Shown: positions 1 through 6,673 of the stretch, one piece after another
How positions within the stretch are numbered: position 1 is the stretch's first letter
Layout of the letters: every line of letters begins with the position of its first letter
NCBI GenBank assembly: GCA_038231495.1
Contig: JBBRLG010000065.1
Span: 1 to 19,529 of the forward strand
DNA: 19,529 nucleotides
Direction: 5' to 3'
DNA from: JBBRLG01 sp038231495
GTDB lineage: Bacteria > Planctomycetota > Planctomycetia > Gemmatales > Gemmataceae
The notes under the pieces: generated by a model
The model's database searches: none
What the model was told of the DNA's origin: nothing
What the model saw: only the letters and a program-made list of their open reading frames with translations
Translations under genes and position numbers: made by a program

Positions 1-20
1 CGAGCGCTCCGGAGCGCTCG
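1..20. repeat. Perfect 20-bp palindrome
   Basis: The first 20 bases read the same on both strands (CGAGCGCTCC then GGAGCGCTCG). The palindrome lies 18 bases beyond the stop codon of the gene at 39-2204 (-). It could be the stem of a terminator or a short interspersed repeat. The sequence after it on the minus strand is outside the window, so a U-tract cannot be seen. Confidence 0.55.
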
Positions 21-38
21 GCCGCAACCGGCGGAAAA

Positions 39-2204
39 TCAGGGTACGTCCTTATCCATCATGCCCAAACCCCGCGCGATCGGATCGACGAACAGCCGGG
101 CACCGTAGCCGCCCGTGTGGTAGCCCCAACTGGTCTGCAACAATTCAAAGCTCATGATGACGACGAAGAACATCACGATAAACGCCGGGAACAAGAACAG
201 GGCCGGCACCACGCCCCACGGGGCCGCCGGCGCCAAGGCGGCCGCGCCCACCGCGGCTTCTTCCTCGGCTGCCGCGTCGGTGTCCATGTCGTCGAGGTCG
301 ATCAACGGCTCGTCGAAATCCTCGGTCTCCGCGGACACCTTCTTGCGCGGCTTGCGCGACGGCGGCTCCTCCTCGTCCAGTTCCACTTCGTCGTCGGCGG
401 CGTCCTCGCCCTCCTCCAGGGCCACCACCTGACTGCCACTCTCTTCTTCCGCGGCCAGGTCTTCGTCGCTGAGGTCCAGCTCGAAGTCGGAATCCTCCAG
501 GTCGGTGTCGCTCTCGTCCAGCGCCACCGCTTCCGACGCCGACTCGTCCTCCAGCGCCGGCACCTCGAAATCGGTCTCGAATATGTCCTTCTCGTCGTCG
601 GTCAGGCCGGCTTCGCCCGCGCCCTCCAACTCGCCGCTGGGGTCGATGGACAACTCGAATTCACTGTCGCTGTCCACGGCCGAACTGTCCTCCAGGTCCG
701 AACCGGACGCCGCACTGTCGGGACCATTGGCGTCCAGGCTCAGTTCAAATTCGCTGCTGGAATCCTGCTCGCCGGTGCCGGGGTCCAGGCTCAACTCGAA
801 CTCGCTGCTGGTGTTGCCCTCCTCCCCGGTCGGGCTGTCGTCCATCGACAATTCGAACTCGCCGCTGGAGTCCTGGCCGCCCGGTGTCGGCTTGGGCGTG
901 CGCGGGCCGGGTTTGGGCGTGCGCGGGCCGGGCTTGGGCGTGCGCGGGCCGGGCTTGGGCGTCGAGCCGAGGCCGCCGGCCGCCGTGAATTCGATCTCTT
1001 CGCTGCCGCCCTCTTCCAGCGAGATGCCGCTGTCGCGCGGGTCGCGCAGGTTGATGCCGCTGGGGTGGCCGCCGCCGCCGCTGATCTCGCCCAGGCCGAC
1101 CTCGTCGTCGTCCTTGGCCAGCGGAATCGGTATCTCGTCGCTACCCAGCTCAATCGGCGACTGCTCCGCGGGGCTTAGCTCGAAATCGCTGCTGCTGTCC
1201 TTGTCTTTTTTCGCCGTCCGCTTGCCGCCGCGCGACCCTTCACCGGCGTCCTCCTCGGACAACTCGAACGGCGAGGTCGTCGGCAACTCCGGCGAACTCT
1301 TGGTCGGTCGGCGGCGCTTCGCCTTGGCTTGCTCTTCCTTCATCGCTTCGAGGTCCAGCTCGATCTCCTCGGTGACGAAGGGATCCTGACTGCCACGCTG
1401 GCGGGCCGGCGGGTCGGCCAACTCCATGCGCACGTCGCTGTCGGAGGGCGTCTTCGTCTTCATGGAACCCAGGACGACGTTGGGATCGTCCGGGCGGTCG
1501 CCCTGCACGATTTTCACGTCGCTGTCGCTGGCCTGGTCCAGCGGCACGATGCGCACGCCGCTGTCGGGCTTCTCCTCCGGCCCGAACTTCGACGGTCGCT
1601 TTTTCTGGGCCTTGGGCGACTTGGGCCCTCCGGGCGGCTCCTTGGGCTTGGCGATGCTGCCGTTGTCGTCCACCTCCAGCTGGAAATCGAGTCCGCCGCC
1701 ATCGGAGACGAGGCGGACATCGCTGTCGTGCGAGGGGGCCGGCGACTGCGGGCCTTTCGGGCCGGACTTGGGCGGGCCGGACTTGGGCGGGCCGGACTTG
1801 GGCTTACTGCCCGACAGCGGCTTGCCGCGGTGGCTGGCAGGGTCGTCGCCGATCGGCACCACATCGTGTTCGTCGCCCACGAGCGACAGGTCGGCGTCGG
1901 CCGGCACGTGCATGGTGCGGCGCGAACTGGGCGGCGGCGATTTGCCCGCGCCGGGGGCAGGCGATTTGCCGGACGACGGCGGCTTGGAGCCGGACTTCGG
2001 CGCCGGCAGTTCGCCCAGCTGCAAATCGGGATCGCTGCCCAGGCCGAGCGACCGGGCCATCTCGTCGATCTCGGGCGCGCGGAAGCGGAGGGTGCCACGG
2101 TCCTGGAAGGCTCGGAGTTGGTTGTTCTTGGCCATCTCCTTGAGCTTTTCCGGATCCATCCGCAGTTTTTCCGCAGCTTCGCGTAACGTGTAGTACTGGA
2201 CCAT
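39..2204 (-). CDS. Membrane-anchored protein with N-terminal excisionase/MerR-like helix-turn-helix and long acidic linker
   Basis: A 721-residue protein of unknown role. Residues about 3-55 (YTLREAAEKLRMDPEKLKEM and onward) resemble the small winged helix-turn-helix of the excisionase/MerR type, so DNA binding is likely. Residues about 56-650 are low complexity, rich in Pro, Ser, Gly, Asp and Glu. They carry two recurring short motifs: SDVRLV-like (at least four copies) and FELSxD-like (about seven copies). There are also four TPKPGPR repeats and KSGPP repeats. Residues about 663-689 (WGVVPALFLFPAFIVMFFVV and onward) form one hydrophobic segment, followed by a tail of about 32 residues. No signal peptide is seen, so the helix-turn-helix is expected in the cytoplasm. 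The ATG at 2204 follows a near-perfect ribosome site, GGAGGTGATC, nine bases after GGAGG. A membrane-tethered regulator or an organising protein are both possible. Confidence 0.85.
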   Translation of the reverse strand: MVQYYTLREAAEKLRMDPEKLKEMAKNNQLRAFQDRGTLRFRAPEIDEMARSLGLGSDPDLQLGELPAPKSGSKPPSSGKSPAPGAGKSPPPSSRRTMHVPADADLSLVGDEHDVVPIGDDPASHRGKPLSGSKPKSGPPKSGPPKSGPKGPQSPAPSHDSDVRLVSDGGGLDFQLEVDDNGSIAKPKEPPGGPKSPKAQKKRPSKFGPEEKPDSGVRIVPLDQASDSDVKIVQGDRPDDPNVVLGSMKTKTPSDSDVRMELADPPARQRGSQDPFVTEEIELDLEAMKEEQAKAKRRRPTKSSPELPTTSPFELSEEDAGEGSRGGKRTAKKDKDSSSDFELSPAEQSPIELGSDEIPIPLAKDDDEVGLGEISGGGGHPSGINLRDPRDSGISLEEGGSEEIEFTAAGGLGSTPKPGPRTPKPGPRTPKPGPRTPKPTPGGQDSSGEFELSMDDSPTGEEGNTSSEFELSLDPGTGEQDSSSEFELSLDANGPDSAASGSDLEDSSAVDSDSEFELSIDPSGELEGAGEAGLTDDEKDIFETDFEVPALEDESASEAVALDESDTDLEDSDFELDLSDEDLAAEEESGSQVVALEEGEDAADDEVELDEEEPPSRKPRKKVSAETEDFDEPLIDLDDMDTDAAAEEEAAVGAAALAPAAPWGVVPALFLFPAFIVMFFVVIMSFELLQTSWGYHTGGYGARLFVDPIARGLGMMDKDVP
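889..963. repeat. 21-bp tandem repeat (about 3.6 copies) inside the coding region
   Basis: Units GGCTTGGGCGTGCGCGGGCC(G) begin at 889, 910, 931 and, partially, 952. On the minus strand they encode successive TPKPGPR heptapeptides in the linker of the membrane-anchored helix-turn-helix protein. Copies differ by single bases, which suggests recent slippage or expansion. Confidence 0.85.
1759..1803. repeat. 15-bp tandem repeat (3 copies) inside the coding region
   Basis: Unit GGGCCGGACTTGGGC occurs at 1759-1773, 1774-1788 and 1789-1803. It encodes the KSGPP repeat of the same linker on the minus strand. Confidence 0.8.
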
Positions 2205-2269
2205 AGGGGATCACCTCCCGTTTCCATCCGCTTCCGTCTTGCCTGCCGGCAGTTGATATATCATCATCG

Positions 2270-2297
2270 ATTGTAAACCGTATTGGCTTGAATGCAA
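2270..2297 (-). promoter_or_regulatory. Candidate sigma70-like promoter for the gene at 39-2204
   Basis: On the minus strand TTGCAT (2297-2292) is followed after 16 bases by TACAAT (2275-2270), the latter matching the -10 consensus at five of six positions. Transcription would begin near 2262, leaving a leader of about 58 bases before the ATG at 2204. An AT-rich GATATATC palindrome lies just downstream of the -10. This is a pattern match only. Confidence 0.4.
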
Positions 2298-2400
2298 GAC
2301 TGCGAAGGCGGGGGAAACCGTGCCGTCGTCACAAGATACGACCGTCCGGAACGGTTGTCCGGCGGGCGCGTATTCCTCCCGTGCGACCGGATTGACCGCC

Positions 2401-3663
2401 TTATCCCAAAGGGGCCAAATTGCCGGCTTCGTCGAACGCCAGCGGTCCCGCCCGGCCGACCACCTCGAACGCGGTCTGCGGCGACGGCTCCGCTAGGCAC
2501 GGTTCCGACACCTCGACCTCGTCCAGGACCAGTGTGTTGCGAATGCGCAGGATGCGTGCCTCGGACGCCTGGCGGGTGCCGATGATGGCCAGCGCGGCGT
2601 CGAGACATTCGCGGTCGGTTTCAAAATGCACCGGCAACGCCGCGCCTTCCGGGTAGCCGGCGGTCAGGCAGTTGATGACGGTCGCGCGGTAGTCCATCGC
2701 CTCAATGAGTCGCTTGGTAGTGAAGTCGGCCAGGCCGATGCCGGAAGCGTTGCCGTGCGTCTTTTTCGTCAGGCCGCGCACGAAAATCACGCGCATCACC
2801 GGCAGATTGTCCGGCATCGGCATCTGGCGGAAGGCACGCTTGCGGCCCACGATGTTGGTGTCCATGCCGGCGCCGCTCACGTCTTTGCCGATCTCGTCCA
2901 CGATGAGCAGGTCGGCCTTTTGCAGCGGCAGCTTTGCCAACAGGCGTTTGGCCTCGACGAGCAGTTTTTCCTCGGCCGGCTCGAACCCTTCGGGGCGGAC
3001 GCCTTCGAGCCGGGCCGTCTCGTCGTAGGCGTTCTCGACGACGCCGAGGCCGAACGCGATGGGTGCCTTGGACCGCAGCACGCGGCCGACGGAGCGCACC
3101 ACCTGGTCGAACGGATACTCCAACAGGATGCGGTGATAGGCAAGCGCCCCGGTGTGCTTGCCCAGGCCGATCATCATCATTTTGAGCAAGCCGCTCTCGA
3201 CGGGGCCGTGGTAGCCGGTGTGCGGCTTGACGCGGGCCACGACGCCGATGTGGTCGGCCTCCGCAGCGTAACGGTCGAGGTAGACGGGGAAGCCTTCCGG
3301 CGTGGTGCCGACCGGGACGACTTCCATCGACGCGCGGATGGGCACGCCGACGAACGCCTCGGTGATGCCGTAGCTTTCGAGGAGGTGCCGTTGTCCCTCC
3401 GCGGTGCCGCCCGCGTGGCTGCCCATCGCCGGCACCAGGAACGGTTTGGCACCGAGCCGTTTGAGGAAGTCGGCGGTGGCGCGGAGGATGGTCGGAATGT
3501 TCGCGATGCCGCGGCTGCCGGCGGTGAGCGCGACGGTCTGTCCGGGCCGGACGGTGCGGGCAAGGTCGAGTGGCTCCAGAGCCGCGACAATGGCGGCACT
3601 GACGTCGGCGACGACGGGGCGCTCGAAGTGCTGGCGAACGCGGACGACGGCGGGGTAACGCAT
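2401..3663 (-). CDS. LarA-like (lactate racemase N-terminal domain, DUF2088) protein
   Basis: A 420-residue protein of the LarA/DUF2088 fold. LarA proper racemises lactate with a nickel-pincer nucleotide; other members act on other 2-hydroxy acids, and the substrate here is unknown. The N-terminal domain carries the expected histidine-rich signatures: GSHAGGTAEGQ near residue 81 (H83) and KPHTGYHGP near residue 146, followed by KMMMIGLGKHTGALAYH at 161-177. These match the positions where the family places its cofactor-binding and catalytic His and Lys residues. A C-terminal domain follows, with IVDEIGKDVSGAGMDTN near its start. The frame can be opened at a TTG at 3699, 12 codons upstream, but I prefer the ATG at 3663 because MRYP-VVRVRQ looks like a natural N-terminus. 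No larB, larC or larE is nearby, so cofactor supply must come from elsewhere. The gene is divergent from the lipoprotein at 3818. Confidence 0.85.
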   Translation of the reverse strand: MRYPAVVRVRQHFERPVVADVSAAIVAALEPLDLARTVRPGQTVALTAGSRGIANIPTILRATADFLKRLGAKPFLVPAMGSHAGGTAEGQRHLLESYGITEAFVGVPIRASMEVVPVGTTPEGFPVYLDRYAAEADHIGVVARVKPHTGYHGPVESGLLKMMMIGLGKHTGALAYHRILLEYPFDQVVRSVGRVLRSKAPIAFGLGVVENAYDETARLEGVRPEGFEPAEEKLLVEAKRLLAKLPLQKADLLIVDEIGKDVSGAGMDTNIVGRKRAFRQMPMPDNLPVMRVIFVRGLTKKTHGNASGIGLADFTTKRLIEAMDYRATVINCLTAGYPEGAALPVHFETDRECLDAALAIIGTRQASEARILRIRNTLVLDEVEVSEPCLAEPSPQTAFEVVGRAGPLAFDEAGNLAPLG

Positions 3664-3817
3664 GGCAAGTTCATCCGGGGGCAATTGGGTGATGTGCAAT
3701 CATTCTACACGCCGTGGGGGTTGATGGCTTCGGGGCGCGCCGATTCGTCTTGTGCGGCGGCGGCGAGTCGTTATCCTGTGCGGCGACTGGGGGCGTTTCG
3801 GGGGCGGGAGAAGAAGC

Positions 3818-4357
3818 ATGTGCGACGACCGTTTCCTGACTCGCGTGTCCTTCCTGCTGGTTGCGGGCTTGCTGCTGTGTAACACCGGCTGCCTGGCGGT
3901 AGCGCTGGGTACCGTGGCGGCGGGCGGTACGGCGGCCGCGGCCTATGCCTACGCCAACGGCCGCTTTTACCGCGACTACAGCACCAAGCTGCCCGAAGCC
4001 CAGGAGGCCACCCGCACCGCGCTCAAGGAACTTCAGTTGCCGGTCAACCACGAAGAGCCGGCCGCCGACAAAACGTACATCGAGAGCAAAACCGGCGACG
4101 GCGACCGCATTCAGATTTTCGTGGAGACGATCCCCGGCCGCATCCCCGCGGAAGGCACGGTTGTCCGCATCGCCGTCCGCGTCGGGGCGTTCGGCGACCA
4201 AACCGTCAGTTCCCGCATCCTGGACCAGGTCAGTCTGCACCTCGTCGCGCCGGTGCAGGTTCGGCAAGACGGCCAGGTGCCGCCGCCGCCGCCGTCGCAA
4301 CGCTTGCAACCGCTGCCGTACGAGACGCCGCCGCCGCCGCTGGCGGGGTCGAAATGA
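3818..4357 (+). CDS. Small exported lipoprotein, DUF3568-like
   Basis: A 179-residue protein starting at an ATG preceded by GGGAGAAGAAGC, a reasonable ribosome site. Residues 1-25 (MCDDRFLTRVSFLLVAGLLL, then CNTGC) form a signal peptide ending in a lipobox-like cysteine at residue 25. The -3 residue is Asn rather than the usual Leu, so the lipobox is imperfect. Residues about 35-135 resemble DUF3568-type lipoproteins: a Gly/Ala-rich stretch, then a domain running from YANGRFYRDYS through an IVRIAVRVGAFGD strand. The C-terminus is proline-rich (PPPPPSQ, PPPPLAG). The function is unknown; an envelope location is inferred from the lipobox. A longer frame starts at 3752 but lacks a signal sequence at its N-terminus. 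Confidence 0.75.
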   Translation: MCDDRFLTRVSFLLVAGLLLCNTGCLAVALGTVAAGGTAAAAYAYANGRFYRDYSTKLPEAQEATRTALKELQLPVNHEEPAADKTYIESKTGDGDRIQIFVETIPGRIPAEGTVVRIAVRVGAFGDQTVSSRILDQVSLHLVAPVQVRQDGQVPPPPPSQRLQPLPYETPPPPLAGSK

Positions 4358-4361
4358 AGAT

Positions 4362-4544
4362 CGGGTGTCGGGGGTCGGGGGTCGGGTGTCGGAAGAGGGG
4401 AAAACAAAATAGCTGTTAGCTGTCAGCTCTTAGCTATCAGCCAATTCCGACACCCGACACCCGACACCCGGCGCCCGACACCCGCTGATTTTGCTACTAT
4501 GACGCCATGAGCCGACCCCCGACACCCGACCCCCGACACCCGAT
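4362..4544. repeat. Inverted and tandem GGGTGTCGG / CCGACACCC repeat cluster
   Basis: G-rich GGGTGTCGG/GGGGTCGGG units at 4362-4393 are inverted relative to C-rich CGACACC units at 4448-4484 and 4512-4544. Between them, 4410-4441 is a degenerate TAGCTGTTAGCTGTCAGC tandem. The G-rich and C-rich blocks can pair into a long imperfect stem downstream of the lipoprotein stop at 4357, so it may end that transcript. The last C-rich block lies inside the first codons of the next gene. Confidence 0.8.
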
Positions 4545-5076
4545 CCTATTGCGGCCGACTGTCGTCGATTACCTGCTGTTCCTGGCGGGCGCAGGCCTAT
4601 CGCTTTACCTGATCGAACTCAGCCCGTTCACGGTCGAGGCCATCGACACCGTTAACGCTCCCGTCCTCCGCACCGCCGTCTCCTTTTTGCCGCGCTTGCT
4701 CCGATTGCCCGAAGGCGTCATTCTGTTGCTGCCGTTGTTCCTCCTGTTCCAGCTGCCGCGCGGCCGGCGTGAAGGACTGACCGCGGTCGAATGGCTGTGG
4801 CTCCTCTCGTGGTTCGGCACGGTTTTACTCACCCTCCTCGCGGCTTGCGACCATTTCAACCTGCTGCCGGAATTCGTCCAGACCAAACTCCTGCTCGTTC
4901 GGTTCGTCTGGTACGTCGGCTTCGAGTTGGCGATCGCCGGCGTGGCGGGTTTGCTCCTTGTCGTCGGCTTCTTCCGGCCGGCGCGGCCGTGGACACACCA
5001 ACTCGGCCTGGCCCTCGCCCTCTGGCCGGTCGCGCCGCTGGCCGGGATTCTGACGCTGACGAAACTATTCATTTAA
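4507..5076 (+). CDS. Hypothetical integral membrane protein (about five helices)
   Basis: A 189-residue protein with no family that I recognise. Hydrophobic segments lie at about 19-39, 68-86, 93-112, 127-156 and 164-188, with short charged loops such as PRGRREG between the second and third. The first 12 residues (MSRPPTPDPRHP) are encoded by the CCGACACCC repeat that fills the upstream intergenic region, and no good ribosome site precedes the ATG. The start codon may therefore be a by-product of the repeat. A TTG just before the RPTVVDY sequence is an alternative start. The coding signal from residue 15 onward is clear, with coherent helices and no stops. Confidence 0.65.
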   Translation: MSRPPTPDPRHPILLRPTVVDYLLFLAGAGLSLYLIELSPFTVEAIDTVNAPVLRTAVSFLPRLLRLPEGVILLLPLFLLFQLPRGRREGLTAVEWLWLLSWFGTVLLTLLAACDHFNLLPEFVQTKLLLVRFVWYVGFELAIAGVAGLLLVVGFFRPARPWTHQLGLALALWPVAPLAGILTLTKLFI

Positions 5077-5098
5077 CCAGGACAAGTTCTGCTCCTCC

Positions 5099-5281
5099 GT
5101 GTTGCCTACCGATTGGACGAGTGCGGAATACCGCACGGACGTGGTCACGGGATACTACAAAACCCTGTTGCACCGGGTGCCGGACGCGGCGGGCCTGAGC
5201 TTCGGGGCGTCCTCCGCCCTTGACCTGGACGACATACGCAGCGGCATCGAGGGTACTCCCGAGTTCTTCACCGTCGGCTAG
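5099..5281 (+). pseudogene. Orphan fragment of a DUF4214-type domain
   Basis: Sixty codons from a GTG at 5099 encode a peptide whose core, YYKTLLHRVPDAAGLSF near residues 19-35, is the signature of DUF4214 repeats. These repeats normally occur in large secreted proteins, with one domain of about 70 residues followed by others. The later EGTPEFFTVG also fits the family end. No ribosome site, signal peptide or flanking domain is present, and no extension is seen in other frames. It is best read as a leftover piece of a bigger gene rather than a functional small gene. It sits 22 bases after the membrane-protein stop. Confidence 0.6.
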
Positions 5282-5376
5282 GTTCGACGCCGGTGTCAAG
5301 AAGAACTTATGACCTCGGCACGAAAGTTTCGGACACCCGCAGGCCGCCAACGGGCTTGCCAAACGGACCCTTGCCA

Positions 5377-5490
5377 CCCACCCTTGCCAAGTCATTGGCA
5401 AGCGTCGATCCGCGCCGCTGGCGGCCCCTGACGGTCGCTGCGTGCCAAAATCCCACCCTTGCCAAGAATGTGCGCTTTGGCAAGGGTGGG
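5377..5490. repeat. Nested inverted repeats built on CCCACCCTTGCCAA
   Basis: CCCACCCTTGCCAA occurs at 5377-5390 and 5452-5465, and its reverse complement at 5477-5490. The 5452/5477 pair makes a perfect 14-bp stem with an 11-base loop. CTTGCCAA GTCA TTGGCAAG at 5383-5402 is a second 8-bp stem with a 4-base loop. The stretch 5282-5564 holds no plausible gene and consists of such repeats. Confidence 0.8.
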
Positions 5491-5564
5491 TAGGTTGTCC
5501 CCTGCCACGCTCGGAGGTTGTGAAGCATTGTTCCCAGGTTCCGCTAGCGAACGAGTGGAAGGCC

Positions 5565-5667
5565 CCTTTTTGGAGTGCGGCGCTTTTCCGCCGCTTTCTG
5601 GTTTCTTTTGTGGGCCGGCGGTATCAAACCCAAGTAGGCGGCGGAAAAGCGCCGCACTCCAAAAAGG
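5565..5667. repeat. MITE-like element with perfect 30-bp inverted arms
   Basis: The arm at 5565-5594 (beginning CCTTTTTGGAGTGCGGCG) is exactly reverse-complementary to 5638-5667. A 43-base centre contains a further small inverted pair (GGTTT at 5600-5604, AAACC at 5626-5630). The whole is 103 bases with no coding capacity. Perfect arms suggest recent origin or selection for structure. It ends ten bases before the first plausible codon of the mfnF-like gene. Confidence 0.85.
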
Positions 5668-5673
5668 CGTTAG

Positions 5674-5727
5674 CCGATTCATTCACAAACTCTCGGCCTG
5701 GACGTCGGCGGGGCCAACCTGAAGGCC
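5674..5727 (+). other. In-frame N-terminal coding extension of the mfnF-like gene without a normal start codon
   Basis: Reading upstream in frame from the GTG at 5728, codons 5692-5727 encode LGLDVGGANLKA. This is the characteristic N-terminal nucleotide-binding strand and loop of the mfnF / H4MPT-linked C1 transfer family (ASKHA-like fold). The frame stays open back to a TAG at 5671-5673. No ATG, GTG or TTG exists between that stop and 5728; only ATT (5677) and CTG (5698) occur. The real N-terminus thus extends above 5728, and the original start appears to have been lost when the inverted-repeat element came to lie at 5565-5667. Confidence 0.7.
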
Positions 5728-6672
5728 GTGTACTCCGACGGGTCGGCGGTCAGCCAACCGTTCGCCCTCTGGCGCGACCCGGCGGGACTGCCGGCCGCGC
5801 TGCGCCAGTTGTGCGAATCATTGCCCCCGGCTGACGTGCTGGCCGTCACCATGACCGGCGAGTTGTGCGACTGTTTCGAGAGCAAGCGGCAGGGCGTCGC
5901 TGCGATTCTCGACGCGGTTGCAACCGTGGCCGGCAGCGCGGCAGTGCGCGTGTGGTGCAACCAAGGGCACTTTCTCGACCTCGCCGCCGCACGGGCGCTG
6001 CCCTTGCAAGTGGCGGCGGCCAACTGGCTGGCACTGGCGACGTTTGCCGGGCGCTACGCCCCGCGCGGGCCTGGCTTGCTGATCGACGTCGGCTCGACGA
6101 CGACCGACCTGGTGCCGCTGCTCGAAGGCACGCCAACGCCCAGCGGGCGCGACGACCCCCAACGGTTGCGGTGCGGGGAGTTGGTTTACACGGGCGTGCG
6201 CCGCACCCCGTTGTGTGCTTTGTTGGACGGCGCAGGCGCGGCGGAATTATTTGCCACCACCCTGGACGCTTATTTATTGCTCGGCGGTGTCGCGGAAAAT
6301 GCGGCGGACCGGAACACGACGGACGGCAGACCCGCGACGCGCGCCGCCGCCGCGGCGAGGATCGCGCGCATGCTCGGTGCCGACCTGGAAACCAGCACCG
6401 CGGACGAGCGCCGCCAACTGGTGGGGCGGGCCAGCGACCGCCAACGAGAGTTGCTACGGCGTGCGGCAACCACGGTCGTGGCGCGCCTCCCCGCCCCTCC
6501 GCGAACGATTGTGTTGGCCGGCGAAGGCGAATTCCTTGCGGCGGACGTTCTTTCTTCGCTGCAAATCCTATCCGCCGCGACGGTCGTTTCCCTCAATCGC
6601 CAGTTGGGGCCGACGATCTCGCAAGCTGCTTGTGCCCACGCCGTCATGGTCCTCGCGACGGAGGGCGTCTGA
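5728..6672 (+). CDS. MfnF-like H4MPT-linked C1 transfer pathway protein (methanofuran-type cofactor synthesis)
   Basis: A 314-residue reading from the first conventional start (GTG); coding similarity begins at about 5692. In archaea MfnF condenses the pyrophosphorylated aminomethylfuran with (gamma-glutamyl)tyramine to build the methanofuran core. Bacterial relatives occur in methylotrophs and planctomycetes that use tetrahydromethanopterin. Visible family marks are TMTGELCDCF near residues 41-50, WCNQGHF near 76-82, the second phosphate-binding loop LLIDVGSTTTDLV at 117-129, and LLLGGVAENAADRNTTDGRP at 183-202. Starting at GTG would drop the first nucleotide-binding loop (LDVGGANLK), so a protein from that start is probably inactive. 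It is followed after one base by the mfnE-like gene, so the two are likely co-translated. Family identity is strong; the exact bacterial product is inferred. Confidence 0.85.
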   Translation: MYSDGSAVSQPFALWRDPAGLPAALRQLCESLPPADVLAVTMTGELCDCFESKRQGVAAILDAVATVAGSAAVRVWCNQGHFLDLAAARALPLQVAAANWLALATFAGRYAPRGPGLLIDVGSTTTDLVPLLEGTPTPSGRDDPQRLRCGELVYTGVRRTPLCALLDGAGAAELFATTLDAYLLLGGVAENAADRNTTDGRPATRAAAAARIARMLGADLETSTADERRQLVGRASDRQRELLRRAATTVVARLPAPPRTIVLAGEGEFLAADVLSSLQILSAATVVSLNRQLGPTISQAACAHAVMVLATEGV

Positions 6673-6673
6673 A

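Noticed and set aside
117..1178. Long open frame on + opposite the left-end gene
   Set aside because: It is antisense to an acidic, low-complexity coding region. The translation is Arg/Gly/Val-rich with no domain, as expected for a shadow in GC-rich DNA.
2626..3882. 418-codon open frame on + opposite the LarA-like gene
   Set aside because: The minus-strand frame has clear family motifs; this one has none and crosses into the lipoprotein gene.
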